Shown here: piece by piece, positions 27,251 to 35,421 of the stretch
Numbering within the stretch: position 1 is the stretch's first letter
Layout: each line of letters begins with the position of its first letter
Position numbers and translations under genes: made by a program
NCBI GenBank assembly: GCA_036392375.1
Contig: DASVYC010000081.1
Coordinates: forward strand, 73,010 to 137,009
From: JAFEBO01 sp036392375
Lineage (GTDB): Bacteria; Planctomycetota; Phycisphaerae; Phycisphaerales; UBA1924
Length of the DNA: 64,000 nucleotides
Direction: 5' to 3'
The notes under the pieces: model-generated
What the model was told of the DNA's origin: nothing
The model's input: the letters and a program-made list of their open reading frames with translations, nothing else
Database searches by the model: none

Positions 27251-27388
27251 GGGCGTTCGTGCACGAGCACGGACCGTGAGCGACCGGTTGGCGCTTGAAC
27301 CCAGGACTTGACCAACCCACGCGCTCACCACGGGTCTCGGTGATCGGTGCGAACACAGAGCGGCGATGCCGCGGAAAGGACGGGCGCG

Positions 27389-27913
27389 ATGATGGACGAG
27401 ATGGGCGGGCCGGGCGGCGAACCGGGCGAGGGCGGCGGTTCTCCCGCGGTGGAAGCGAAGAAGACGCCGAGCGAGGAGATCAACTGGCGCGGGCGTGCGC
27501 TCGAGGCCGAGGGCAAGCTGTCGGAACTGGAGAAGGCTCTCGCGGACCTGCGATCGACGCTCGAACAGACCCGCGATGCCCTGGACGCTAACGAGCGTCG
27601 CCGCGAGATCGAGCTGGCGGCGAGCGGCGCCGGCGCGATCGACGTCGAGACGGCGGTGATGCTGATCGAGACGGCGATGAAGGACCGAGCGCCGGAGGAG
27701 CTGAGCACCGTGATCGAGCAGGTGAAGCGGAGCAAGCCGTTCCTCTTCGAGGAGCGACACGTGCCGGCGGGCGCCGGTCTGGCGAGCTCCGGGGTCATGA
27801 GCTCCGAGCCGAGCCGCGGGGGAGAGGCGTTGGCCGCGCTGGCGGAGGAAGCGCGTGCGTCCGGCGATCGGCGGTCGCTGCTGCGATATCTGGCGGCCAG
27901 GCGAGGTGCGTGA
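27389..27913 (+). CDS. Phage scaffolding-like protein
   Basis: 174 residues, acidic. A Gly/Glu-rich start is followed by a predicted coiled coil at about 45-85 (RALEAEGKLSELEKALADLR), then helical sequence. The ending LAEEARASGDRRSLLRYLAA resembles capsid-binding tails of scaffold proteins. GGAAAGGACGGGCGCG precedes tandem ATGs at 27389 and 27392. The assignment rests on composition and position between portal and capsid. Confidence 0.6.
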   Translation: MMDEMGGPGGEPGEGGGSPAVEAKKTPSEEINWRGRALEAEGKLSELEKALADLRSTLEQTRDALDANERRREIELAASGAGAIDVETAVMLIETAMKDRAPEELSTVIEQVKRSKPFLFEERHVPAGAGLASSGVMSSEPSRGGEALAALAEEARASGDRRSLLRYLAARRGA

Positions 27914-28089
27914 GCCGAGGGATCGGAAGTGGTGCCACTGAGGAGCTTTGCTTGGCGGTTCTGCGCCGAGCCGAGCCGGGTGAGCTCAAGCGCGTCTCTG
28001 CACCGCTTGCCCGCCGAGCCGGGCAAGCAGTGGCACCGGGATTGGGTTGTGAGTGACCGGGGTTGAAGTTCTAGCAGAAGGAGAAACAC
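27914..28089. repeat. Structured spacer between scaffold and capsid genes
   Basis: An inverted repeat, GGTGCCACTG (27931-27940) and CAGTGGCACC (28028-28037), encloses a second hairpin, GCTTGCCCG-CCGAGC-CGGGCAAGC (28005-28028). The ribosome site GAAGGAG lies just before the capsid ATG. The loops could be another dispersed repeat or an mRNA structure controlling capsid translation. Confidence 0.55.
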
Positions 28090-28293
28090 ATGGGGTATTC
28101 GGGGAAGGCCACGTTCGCGGCGGGCGCGGATCTGCCGGAAGTGATGGAGGATGTGTCGGACCTGGTTGGCATCGTCAGCCCGTACGAGACGCCGCTGCTT
28201 GATTACCTGGGTGATCCCAAGCGCCCGGCGATGAGCACGGTACACGAGTGGATCGAGGATGCGCTCGTATCCCGTCTGACAAACGCTGATTGA
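28090..28293 (+). pseudogene. Major capsid protein, N-terminal fragment (interrupted by insertion)
   Basis: Codons 1-57 encode a capsid N-terminus: DLPEVMEDVSDLVGIVSPYE, TPLLDYLGDPKRPA, then STVHEWIED. This matches the DUF5309/SU10-type capsid start (a 'P-x-x-TP' turn and an 'xEW..D' strand). After position 28260 the frame enters the inserted element and stops at 28291-28293, so the last residues are foreign. The rest of the gene is at 39793-40797. Joined at the shared GGA/CGCT they give an uninterrupted protein of 389 residues. Confidence 0.88.
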
Positions 28294-29999
28294 AGGGCGC
28301 TGCACGTGTCGCGCGGCAGGAAGAGCGTACCCACCTTGCGGTCGGGATCAATCTCGATCTTCGGGACGAACGCGTGGACAGCCGGGCGCGCCTCGATCAT
28401 CGGTGTGCCGGGCTTGAGCGCCCGCGCGAGGTCGGAGATCCGCTCGCGTGCCCAAGCCCGCAGGCGGTCGGGATCGATCGACTTTGTGGACGCGGGCTTG
28501 TTGGCCACGTCGGCCTCGAGCGTCTCGCGACGGCGCTTCAGATCCACCAGCGCGGCCCGCAGTTCGCCAACGTCGGCGAGGTCGCTGTCGGAAAGCAGCG
28601 CGACCGTCGTCTTGATCCGCCTGTTCAGGTCGGCCAGTTCCCTGCTGCGGTCCGGTTGCGCCTTCGCGGCCGCACCGCGCCCGCACGCTGCCTTCACGAA
28701 CTGCTCGATGGCCCGCTCGACCCCGGCCTTGTCGGCCAGGAAGGTGGTCCGCAGTTGCTCCAGCACCCAGCGGTCCAGCGCGGCGGCTTGGATGTGCGTC
28801 GCCTTGCAGACGCCGATCCCCTGCGCGCGATACCCGCCGTCGGCGTAGTACCGGATCTCGCCCGCGCTGTTCTTCAGCACGCAGCCCCAGAAGTTGTGGC
28901 CGCAGTGCTTGCACCGCACGAGGCCCGACAGCAGGTACCGCTGCGTCGGGCGGGCCAGGCCACCGGCGTTGCGGCGCTTGGCCATCTGCTCGTGCGCCTT
29001 CCAGAACAGGTCCGGCGGCACGATCGCCTCATGGATGTTCTCGATGACGATCCAGCGGTCCTTGGGGTTGCGCGTCGTCTTCGCCACCTTCTTCGGGATG
29101 GCCGACCCGTCGGACGCCACCTCATGGATCTTGCCAAACGTGCGGCGGTTCCACGCCAGCGCCCCGCGATAGCAGGGGTTCTGCAGGATTGACTTCACCG
29201 CCATCTGGTTCCAGCGGGCGTGCATCGGGCCTTCGATGCCCTTGGCGTTGAGCGCGATGAGGATCGACCGGAACCCCAGCCCCTTGACGCACATCTCGAA
29301 GATGTCTCGCACGACGGCGATGTGCTTCGGGTCGCCAGGGATCAGTCGCACGATGTCCGACTTCATCTTCTTCGGGAGTTTCTCCTTCGGATCGATGAAT
29401 CGCAGGTGGCGACCGTCCGGCCCGAACTCCTGGCGTCGGCCGTCGGGGAGCGTGCGGACGGTCTTGAGCACCTGCCCGTTGGCGGACACGTACTGGCGGT
29501 CGTAGCCGTAGGGGGAGCGACCACCCATGGCGCTGTGCTTCACGGTCACAGTCGAGTGCTGGCCGCGAATGCTGTCGCGCGAGAGTTTCACCGAGTACTG
29601 GCGGGCCTGCCACGATTTCACGCCTTGGAGCAGTTCGCCCTCGTCCCCTTCGGGGATGCCTTCGGCGGTGAAGTGCGTCTCGACGCCCGCCAGGCGGAGC
29701 CGGTGCAGGTAGAAGCCGGTCTCGTTGGTTCCGCCGCGCGAGAACCGTGACATGTCGTAGCACAGCACCGCATCGAAGTCGCGCCCGTTCTCCGCCTCAT
29801 GGATGAGGCGGGTGAACTGGTCGCGACCCCGGGCGCTGGTTCCGCTGATGGCGTCGTCCACGAACCACCGCAGTATGCGGAAGCCGTGATCGCGAGCCCA
29901 GCGCTCGACCGCCGCCTTCTGGTCGGGAAGCGACCGTTCCTGCAGGTCGGTCGAGCGCCGGGCATAGCCAACCGCAAAGCGGATGTCGTTGGCGATCAT
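28203..29999 (-). CDS. Large serine recombinase (integrase) of the element
   Basis: 598 residues in the integrated state. The catalytic domain starts IRFAVGYARRSTDLQERS with nucleophile Ser16, and has DMSRFSRGG. The recombinase domain has GRSPYGYDR and the zinc ribbon VRCKHCGHNFWGC. A coiled-coil region follows (ELADLNRRIKTTVALLSDSD). The start ATG overlaps the stop of the upstream gene (ATGA), with GGAGG seven bases before. The last 20 codons (beyond about 28262) are encoded by the antisense strand of the host capsid gene, so the tail depends on the integration state. It should carry out site-specific integration of the element between attP and a site in the capsid gene. Confidence 0.92.
   Translation of the reverse strand: MIANDIRFAVGYARRSTDLQERSLPDQKAAVERWARDHGFRILRWFVDDAISGTSARGRDQFTRLIHEAENGRDFDAVLCYDMSRFSRGGTNETGFYLHRLRLAGVETHFTAEGIPEGDEGELLQGVKSWQARQYSVKLSRDSIRGQHSTVTVKHSAMGGRSPYGYDRQYVSANGQVLKTVRTLPDGRRQEFGPDGRHLRFIDPKEKLPKKMKSDIVRLIPGDPKHIAVVRDIFEMCVKGLGFRSILIALNAKGIEGPMHARWNQMAVKSILQNPCYRGALAWNRRTFGKIHEVASDGSAIPKKVAKTTRNPKDRWIVIENIHEAIVPPDLFWKAHEQMAKRRNAGGLARPTQRYLLSGLVRCKHCGHNFWGCVLKNSAGEIRYYADGGYRAQGIGVCKATHIQAAALDRWVLEQLRTTFLADKAGVERAIEQFVKAACGRGAAAKAQPDRSRELADLNRRIKTTVALLSDSDLADVGELRAALVDLKRRRETLEADVANKPASTKSIDPDRLRAWARERISDLARALKPGTPMIEARPAVHAFVPKIEIDPDRKVGTLFLPRDTCSALQSAFVRRDTSASSIHSCTVLIAGRLGSPR
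28240..28282. other. Left attachment junction (attL) of the 11.5-kb element
   Basis: GGA at 28257-28259 and CGCT at 28262-28265 are shared, with the same spacing, with the right junction at 39795-39803. On the element side CCCGTCTGA (28271-28279) is the reverse complement, with one mismatch, of TCAGACTGG at the right end. These look like the two outer motifs of a serine-recombinase attP. Confidence 0.75.
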
Positions 30000-30367
30000 G
30001 CCACCTCCGTCGCGGCGAACAGGCCGCGCTCGACCTTGCTGAAGCGTGCCGTCTTCCCCTTGGCGGCGATCTCGCGAATGATGGCGGCGTACAGCGTGGC
30101 CTCGGGGGTCTTGCCCTTGGGGCTCGACCACAGGCCCTTCGCGCTCGCCGCCTCGATCATCTCCTTGGCCCGCATCGGCTTGCCCGCGTCGGCCAGCACC
30201 TTGGCGGCGGCGCTGATGGCGCTGAGCCGCTTGTCTGCGGCCTGCTTCGAAACGGCGGTCGCCTTCGCGTTGGCCAGGTTCCGCTTGGTACGGGCAGCGC
30301 CCTCGGCGCGGGCGGCGCTCTTGGACATGCGGACGGTCTTCGGGGCCTTCTTCGTCTTCGTGCTCAT
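29996..30367 (-). CDS. HARE-HTH domain protein
   Basis: 123 codons including the stop. The N-terminus is Lys/Arg/Ala-rich (about 1-45). The C-terminal half (KVLADAGKPMRAKEMIEAAS, then GLWSSPKGKTPEATLYAAII) is a HARE-HTH (HB1/ASXL/restriction endonuclease) winged-helix module, known for DNA or chromatin binding. GGAG lies seven bases before the ATG. It is translationally coupled to the recombinase. Such proteins beside serine recombinases could act as DNA-binding partners or directionality regulators; that is inference. Confidence 0.75.
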   Translation of the reverse strand: MSTKTKKAPKTVRMSKSAARAEGAARTKRNLANAKATAVSKQAADKRLSAISAAAKVLADAGKPMRAKEMIEAASAKGLWSSPKGKTPEATLYAAIIREIAAKGKTARFSKVERGLFAATEVA

Positions 30368-30453
30368 GATCATCTCCAAACATGGGGTGCGAAACACCGC
30401 CGCACGCGCGGCGACGAATCGCCCGCGGCGCGGTGCCCCGGGCCGGGGCGTGC

Positions 30454-30705
30454 TCAGTCGGCCAGGAAGCGCTCAACGTCCTCCCGGTCCATTCCGCTCA
30501 TGAACCCGACCGTGTCGATCAGGTCGCTGCGGACTTTGCCAAGGTCGCCAACGTGTCCCCAGCACTTCGGGTCGCCCTTCGCGGCGTCGGCGTGCTTCTC
30601 GAGTTCCATCTGCAGCACATCGATCAGGCGGGCGATGTCGTTGGCCCGCGCGGCGTAGGCCTCGGTTGCGGTCGGTTCGGGCTTCGTGGTCTTCTTCGCG
30701 TTCAT
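30454..30705 (-). CDS. Small helical protein of unknown function
   Basis: 83 residues. It has a Lys/Thr start, a helical middle (AYAARANDIARLIDVLQMEL) and an acidic end (SGMDREDVERFLAD). No family is recognised. GGAGACAACCAAC precedes the ATG at 30705; an upstream ATG at 30720 is also possible. It lies in the same direction as, and upstream of, the HARE-HTH and recombinase genes. Confidence 0.55.
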   Translation of the reverse strand: MNAKKTTKPEPTATEAYAARANDIARLIDVLQMELEKHADAAKGDPKCWGHVGDLGKVRSDLIDTVGFMSGMDREDVERFLAD

Positions 30706-30913
30706 GTTGGTTGTCTCCATCGCGGGTGGTGTCGCCACCCGCGTTGGTCACATCAGGGCGTCATGGGTCGCAAAGTTCAAGGGCTTTCTGCGACATCTCG
30801 CCAGAGTGGGCAACATCTGGGCAAAGTCCGCCCGGACACGCGAAACAAAGTCTGTCTCCCCTTGCGGCTGTTCCCGCGGGCGCAGCCGATGGCCAGGGGC
30901 GGCGAAGGAACCG

Positions 30914-31018
30914 GGCCGGGGGGAGGGGGGTCGAGTTCCCCCCATACCCCCCCGGGTGCGTATGCCCCCCGGGGGGGCATACGCGCGTACGTGTTTGCGC
31001 GCAACCCCCCTCCCCCCC
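30914..31018. other. Nested palindromes in the element (candidate origin, packaging or processing site)
   Basis: A perfect 12-bp inverted repeat, CGTATGCCCCCC-G-GGGGGGCATACG (30959-30983), is enclosed by a G-tract (GGGGGGAGGGGGG, about 30918-30930) and its C-tract complement (CCCCCCTCCCCCCC, about 31004-31017). It follows the RepA-like gene stop at 31019. There is no T tract, so a simple terminator is unlikely. About 170 further bases up to 30740 show no gene. Confidence 0.5.
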
Positions 31019-32653
31019 TCACGGGCCACCCTCGGTTCTCCGCGCCACGACGAAACGGACGCGATCGGACGGGCCGGGCTGGACGCGCTGGACGAGGCCG
31101 CGGGCCTCGGCGAGTTTGAGCATGCTGCTCGCCTTGGCGTGTGACAGGTCCTTGGCGGCCGACAGCAGAATCTCGTCGCGCAGCGCCGGGCCGCCAGACA
31201 TGAACGCGCCGACGAAGCGCTCCGGCGTCCAGTCCTCGGGAGGCGATGGGCGCTCGGCACGCGGCCTTCGGCGAGGGGATTCAACCTTGAGCCGTTTCGG
31301 ATCGAGGTCGTCCGCCACATCCCACACCGGGAACGTCCAGCGCAGGCACACCGACTCATGCGGCGGCCATGAGCGCACTGCAGCATCGAGCACGACCACG
31401 TCCGCCTCTTCGTGCGGCCGCAGAACGAGGTGCGCATCGGTCGCGCGGCTTTGGCTGCCAGCGCCCGCGCCGACGTCGGTCACCGACTTGCCGGACTGAT
31501 TGCCCTTGCTGCTGTGATGGATCAGCACGAACGCGCAGCCGAGGTCGGCGGCGTAGCGATCGATGTGGTTGTAGAGCGACGCCATGTCGGCGTTGGCGTT
31601 CTCGTCCATGCCCGCGGGCAGGAAACGGTAGAAGGCGTCGAGAACGATGAGGCGGAAGCGCCCGGGCTCGATCGCGCGGAAGTACGGGCCGAGCGAGACG
31701 ATGTCCTGGAGCCCGCCCCGCAGGTTGCGGATGAACACCCTATCGGCGAACTCATCGGTGTCGATTCCGCGCGCCTTGGCGACCTTGGGGATGCGGTTGG
31801 CCGAGGTCTCGCCATGCAGTTCGTTGTCGATGATCAGTACATCGCCGGCGACGGTCGGGAAGCGGCCGAGCCAAGGTCGGCCCGTGGCGACCGCGATGGC
31901 CAGGTCGAGCACGAGCCACGACTTGCCGGTCTTGGGAGACGCGATCACGTTCATCGTCTCGCCCTCGCGGAGCAGGCCGTCGATCACGGCGGGACGCAGC
32001 GCCGGGCACGCAGCCATGAGCTGGCGCACACTGATGAACTGCGGAGGCGGGGGCTCGGCGTTGGGCATGGGCGGATCAGCCTCCTTCGAAGGAGCCAGCC
32101 GCAACGCCGCCTCGGTCTCATCAAGGGCGGGCGGCACGGCGACGACGATGGGCCTCGCAGGTTGTTCCGCCCAGGCCCGCACCTCCGCGAGCCAGGCGGG
32201 AAGCAGCGATCCAACGATCCGTTCATCGGAGATGCCGAGATCGGAGAGTCGGAACCACGCGTCGTTGGATGTGGCGAGCGCTTGATGACGGCCTCGGGCA
32301 TGTGCCGCCTCGGCGGCGTGCTTCAACCGAAACGCCGTCTGCTCGCCGATGAACGCGATTCGCTCCTCCGGATCGGACACGCCGAAGTAGTCGGCCGAGG
32401 GAAGCAGGACGCGGGCGACGGAGTAAACCTCGCACCTGGCCCGCCACGCGGCCTCAACCGCCGTCTCGTCCGGCTCGATCCAATTGGCCACCTCCATCGC
32501 AGCATCAAGAAACGCGATCCGGTACGCGCGCTCCACGTCGTTCGGATCGCTGCCGTCGTATCGGCTGGGCGACGGGCCATCGTCGTACCAGCGGACGTAC
32601 CGCTGGCCTGCAGCGACGACGATGCCGAACTCTGCGCTGTGCTGCGATGTCAC
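31019..32653 (-). CDS. RepA-like AAA (AAA_25) replication ATPase
   Basis: 544 residues. An N-terminal part of about 200 residues contains sequence like DnaB/primase N-domains (IGEQTAFRLKHAAEAAHARG). A RecA-type ATPase follows: Walker A ASPKTGKSWLVLD (about 238-250), Walker B RLIVLDAFYRF (about 335), and FVLIHHSSKGNQSGKSVTDV. This is the layout of plasmid and phage RepA hexameric helicases. A winged-helix-like C-terminus follows (RDEILLSAAKDLSHAKASSM). The GTG start overlaps the upstream stop (GTGA). It suggests the element can replicate after excision. Confidence 0.8.
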   Translation of the reverse strand: MTSQHSAEFGIVVAAGQRYVRWYDDGPSPSRYDGSDPNDVERAYRIAFLDAAMEVANWIEPDETAVEAAWRARCEVYSVARVLLPSADYFGVSDPEERIAFIGEQTAFRLKHAAEAAHARGRHQALATSNDAWFRLSDLGISDERIVGSLLPAWLAEVRAWAEQPARPIVVAVPPALDETEAALRLAPSKEADPPMPNAEPPPPQFISVRQLMAACPALRPAVIDGLLREGETMNVIASPKTGKSWLVLDLAIAVATGRPWLGRFPTVAGDVLIIDNELHGETSANRIPKVAKARGIDTDEFADRVFIRNLRGGLQDIVSLGPYFRAIEPGRFRLIVLDAFYRFLPAGMDENANADMASLYNHIDRYAADLGCAFVLIHHSSKGNQSGKSVTDVGAGAGSQSRATDAHLVLRPHEEADVVVLDAAVRSWPPHESVCLRWTFPVWDVADDLDPKRLKVESPRRRPRAERPSPPEDWTPERFVGAFMSGGPALRDEILLSAAKDLSHAKASSMLKLAEARGLVQRVQPGPSDRVRFVVARRTEGGP

Positions 32654-32838
32654 TCCGGCTCGCTTTCGTGTTGCTCGCGCTCCCACTCGGTCAGCAACCA
32701 CGCACCGATGTGGTCGATCACCTCGTTCCAACGCGCGGCGGCATCGGGGACCTCGATGAACTCGATCCCGAACGCGATGTCCCCGATCTGGGTCTGGGAC
32801 GGCGGGCTGTCCTGCTGCTCGACCATGAGCGCACCCAT
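32650..32838 (-). CDS. Small acidic protein of unknown function
   Basis: 62 residues from ATG 32838. It ends IGAWLLTEWEREQHESEPE and contains GDIAFGIEFIEVPDAAARWN. The stop overlaps the RepA-like start, so the two are translationally coupled. The start is uncertain because the frame is open back to the capsid-gene stop without an ideal ribosome site. Confidence 0.5.
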   Translation of the reverse strand: MGALMVEQQDSPPSQTQIGDIAFGIEFIEVPDAAARWNEVIDHIGAWLLTEWEREQHESEPE

Positions 32839-32939
32839 CGCGCCGCCGCGATCGGCGCGGCGTGCGTCATCCGTGATCCGGGTGAGAGAAAGGCCGGAGG
32901 CAGCCCGCAACCGCCCCCGGCCGCACCAGCGCCGACCGT

Positions 32940-34838
32940 TTACGCCTCGCCCTTGCTCCGCACCGCCGCCCGCGGGTCGCACAGCGCTGCGCCGAAGTCG
33001 AAGTAGACGCGCCACGAGACCGCCAACTTGTTCACCGTCTGGTCGAGCCCGAAGAACTCGACCGTTGGCGTCTGCTGGCCGTTGAGGAACCCGACGATGA
33101 TCGGACTCGCCGTCGGGGCCGCGAACAGGTACCAGTGCTTCGTCGAGGCCTTGGTGCCGTACTTCTTCGTGTTGCTCAGGCGCGGCTCGACCTCCAGGCC
33201 CACCGCGTTGCGGAGGCTGTTGCCGGTCGGCAGGTTCGTCTGGGCCGCGATGTACTCGCTCTCGAGCACGGCGCGGGCGACCGTCTGGAGTTCCGGCGGC
33301 ACGACCAGCCGGATCGGCCGCAGGTCCAGGTCGTTGCCCTCCGCATCCCGCTGCGTGAGCATCGCGGTGATGGCCTTCGTCAGGCCGTCCGTGCTCAGAT
33401 TCGTGTCGGCCCCGGTGATGTAGTTGCCGTTGCCCGCAGAGAAGAACGCGCCGGCGTTGGACATCAGCGTGTCGTAGATCAAGTCGCTGAGCTTCCGCAT
33501 CGCGGCCTGGCCCATCGCACGGGCGACCGAGTCGAACAGCGACAGGTCGTCGTTGATCAGGTCGCGGCGGTCGATGGAGAACATCTTGCCGTAGGTGTCC
33601 ACTTTGTACTGGGTCGTGGCCTCGTCGGCACCGCCGTGCTTGAACTCGCCGCCGGGCGGGATCTGCTGCAGCGAGCCGGTGAAGGACGGGCGGATCGCCG
33701 TGGCCGTCTTGAAGTCCGGCACGCTCCGCACGCCTGCGAAGGACCGCCAGGTGGCCGGGCTCTCCTGATAGCCGTCGAGCAGGACCTTATTGACCGCGGC
33801 TCCCAGCGCCTCGGTGAGCGTGTGCGTCGTCAGCGACGCCCGCACCATGCCCTCGCGGTCGGCCGGGGCGTCGATCCCCTCGTGCTGCAGGGCCGCGCGG
33901 CAGAGGTCGAGCGTGTGGGCCACGCGGAGGTCGTCCGCCGCTTCCATGCACGCCGGGCCGAGGGCCTTCTCCGCGAGCGCGGCGAAGCCCGCCCGCTTGA
34001 GGATGGCCGCCTCGATCACCCGGGCACGTGGGATGTGTCCCGAGCCGCCGCCGGTGATCACGCCGGAGAACACGGGCCGCGAGGCCCGAAGCACCTCGAG
34101 GACGCCCGCGCGGAGTTCGCTGACGGTCATCTCGCCCGCGACGGCCTTGGCCTTCATCTCGTCTACACGCTTCTGGTGTACGCCCCAGTCCCGCTCGCCC
34201 CCACCGGCGAGGATGGGGCGGCAGGTCAGTTCGATCTCCTTCAGCCGGTCGCGCTCATCGGCGCGGATCTGATCCTCGTGTGCGATGTCTGCCATGTTCG
34301 TCCGTCCTTGACGTGAAGCCGCGATGGCCACCGACGTTTCCGCGTCGGCCCCCAGCGGTGTGATGCTGACTTCCCGCAGCCGCCCCTTGCGCACGAGCGT
34401 GAACCCGCTCGGCGAAGACAGCGACCGCCCGTTGATCTCGACTGACTGATTAGGCTTCACCCGCTCGTGCTCGGTGGGTGCGACGCCGACCGACGCCTGG
34501 AACTGAAAGCCGCCCCTGGCCATCTCCACGACGTGGCGCGCGGGCTCGCCCGCGCCGCTGACCACGCCAGCAACGAGGAGCCGCCCGTTGGCGACGGCTG
34601 GTTCGCCGTGGCCGACGACACTGCCGACGCTGGCGTTGTGGTCGGCCAGAAGGGGCACCTGGCCGCCTGCCTCGAGGCCCGCGAGGTCGATCGCGATGTC
34701 GCCCCAGCCGGGCACGCGCATGATGCGGCCGGTGTAGGCGACGACGCTGATCTTGGGGCGGGCGTCCTTGCCCGCGGCCTCGATCTCGACCTCGGCGGCC
34801 GTGAGCAACAGGTCATCCTTGACCGCGTTTCCGTTCAT
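32940..34838 (-). CDS. Prohead protease-major capsid fusion protein of the element
   Basis: 632 residues. Residues about 25-160 are a phage prohead protease: LLADHNASVG carries the catalytic His67 and GGFQFQASVG the Ser116. A helical linker with FKTA-like and charged sequence follows (about 190-260), probably the delta/scaffold part. The C-terminal about 300 residues are an HK97-type capsid: GKMFSIDRRDLINDDLSLFD, RLVVPPELQTVARAVLESEY, TPTVEFFGLDQTVNKLAVSW. GGAG lies before the ATG. The 26-base overlap with the upstream sigma-like gene indicates one operon. It gives the element its own shell, distinct in family from the capsid it interrupts. Confidence 0.88.
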   Translation of the reverse strand: MNGNAVKDDLLLTAAEVEIEAAGKDARPKISVVAYTGRIMRVPGWGDIAIDLAGLEAGGQVPLLADHNASVGSVVGHGEPAVANGRLLVAGVVSGAGEPARHVVEMARGGFQFQASVGVAPTEHERVKPNQSVEINGRSLSSPSGFTLVRKGRLREVSITPLGADAETSVAIAASRQGRTNMADIAHEDQIRADERDRLKEIELTCRPILAGGGERDWGVHQKRVDEMKAKAVAGEMTVSELRAGVLEVLRASRPVFSGVITGGGSGHIPRARVIEAAILKRAGFAALAEKALGPACMEAADDLRVAHTLDLCRAALQHEGIDAPADREGMVRASLTTHTLTEALGAAVNKVLLDGYQESPATWRSFAGVRSVPDFKTATAIRPSFTGSLQQIPPGGEFKHGGADEATTQYKVDTYGKMFSIDRRDLINDDLSLFDSVARAMGQAAMRKLSDLIYDTLMSNAGAFFSAGNGNYITGADTNLSTDGLTKAITAMLTQRDAEGNDLDLRPIRLVVPPELQTVARAVLESEYIAAQTNLPTGNSLRNAVGLEVEPRLSNTKKYGTKASTKHWYLFAAPTASPIIVGFLNGQQTPTVEFFGLDQTVNKLAVSWRVYFDFGAALCDPRAAVRSKGEA

Positions 34839-35421
34839 GGAACTCTCCTTCAGAGACCACCTTGAAGCCCTTGGCCAGCAGCTTCGGGATCAGCAACTTG
34901 AGCCGGTACCGGATCGTGCTTTTCTTCTCGTTGAGCCGTCTCGCAGCCTCGCTGACGTTCCCGTTGCACTCCATCACGAGCTGGCACAGTGCGCGGCTGT
35001 CCTCGTTGTCGATGTAATCGAACACGTCTTCCTTGGCCCAGAACGACTGCGATAGGCCGACCGTGCGACTGCTGGCGATCTCCTTTCCAACAAGATCCGG
35101 ATGGACACCCTCAGCCGCCGCTTGCGAGGATTCCGCAGGCTCGTTCAGCGCCCTGAACTGCCGAAGATCGCGAGCCTCTCGGTCGACGAACTTGATGACC
35201 GCCCGCTGCACGATCGTGTGGATGAGCGTTTTCGGGGTCGCGCCCCGCGCTGGGTCCCACCTGGGCGGCTTGGCGATCAGGTGCAGCAGAGCGTGCTGCG
35301 CCGCGTCCTCGGGGTCGATCCGCGGATTGCGAAAGCCCTTCGCAATCTCGATCCCTTCCTTCCGCGCGTAGTCGAGCAGGTCGGGCGTGAGTTCGAGTTC
35401 GGGGGGTGAGGGATCGGGCAT
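34813..35421 (-). CDS. Sigma factor-like transcription regulator of the element
   Basis: 202 residues. IDPEDAAQHALLHLIAKPPR, then WDPARGATPKTLIHTIVQRA resembles sigma region 2. The C-terminal NVSEAARRLNEKKSTIRYRL is a helix-turn-helix like region 4 or a Fis-type HTH. It is directly upstream of, and overlaps, the protease-capsid gene. Its ATG follows the preceding stop immediately (TAAATG), with GAGGAG as ribosome site. It may switch on the structural genes, or capture RNA polymerase for the element. Confidence 0.65.
   Translation of the reverse strand: MPDPSPPELELTPDLLDYARKEGIEIAKGFRNPRIDPEDAAQHALLHLIAKPPRWDPARGATPKTLIHTIVQRAVIKFVDREARDLRQFRALNEPAESSQAAAEGVHPDLVGKEIASSRTVGLSQSFWAKEDVFDYIDNEDSRALCQLVMECNGNVSEAARRLNEKKSTIRYRLKLLIPKLLAKGFKVVSEGEFHERKRGQG

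Noticed and set aside
28294..29192. Plus-strand open frame of 300 codons at the left end of the element
   Set aside because: Antisense of the serine recombinase; no independent motif.
30959..30983. Rho-independent terminator of the RepA-like gene
   Set aside because: The stem is strong, but no T run follows on either strand, and it is part of a larger nested structure. It is listed instead as a candidate functional site.
31412..33085. Plus-strand open frame of 557 codons opposite the RepA-like gene
   Set aside because: The minus strand has Walker A and B motifs and translational coupling to its neighbours. The plus reading has none.
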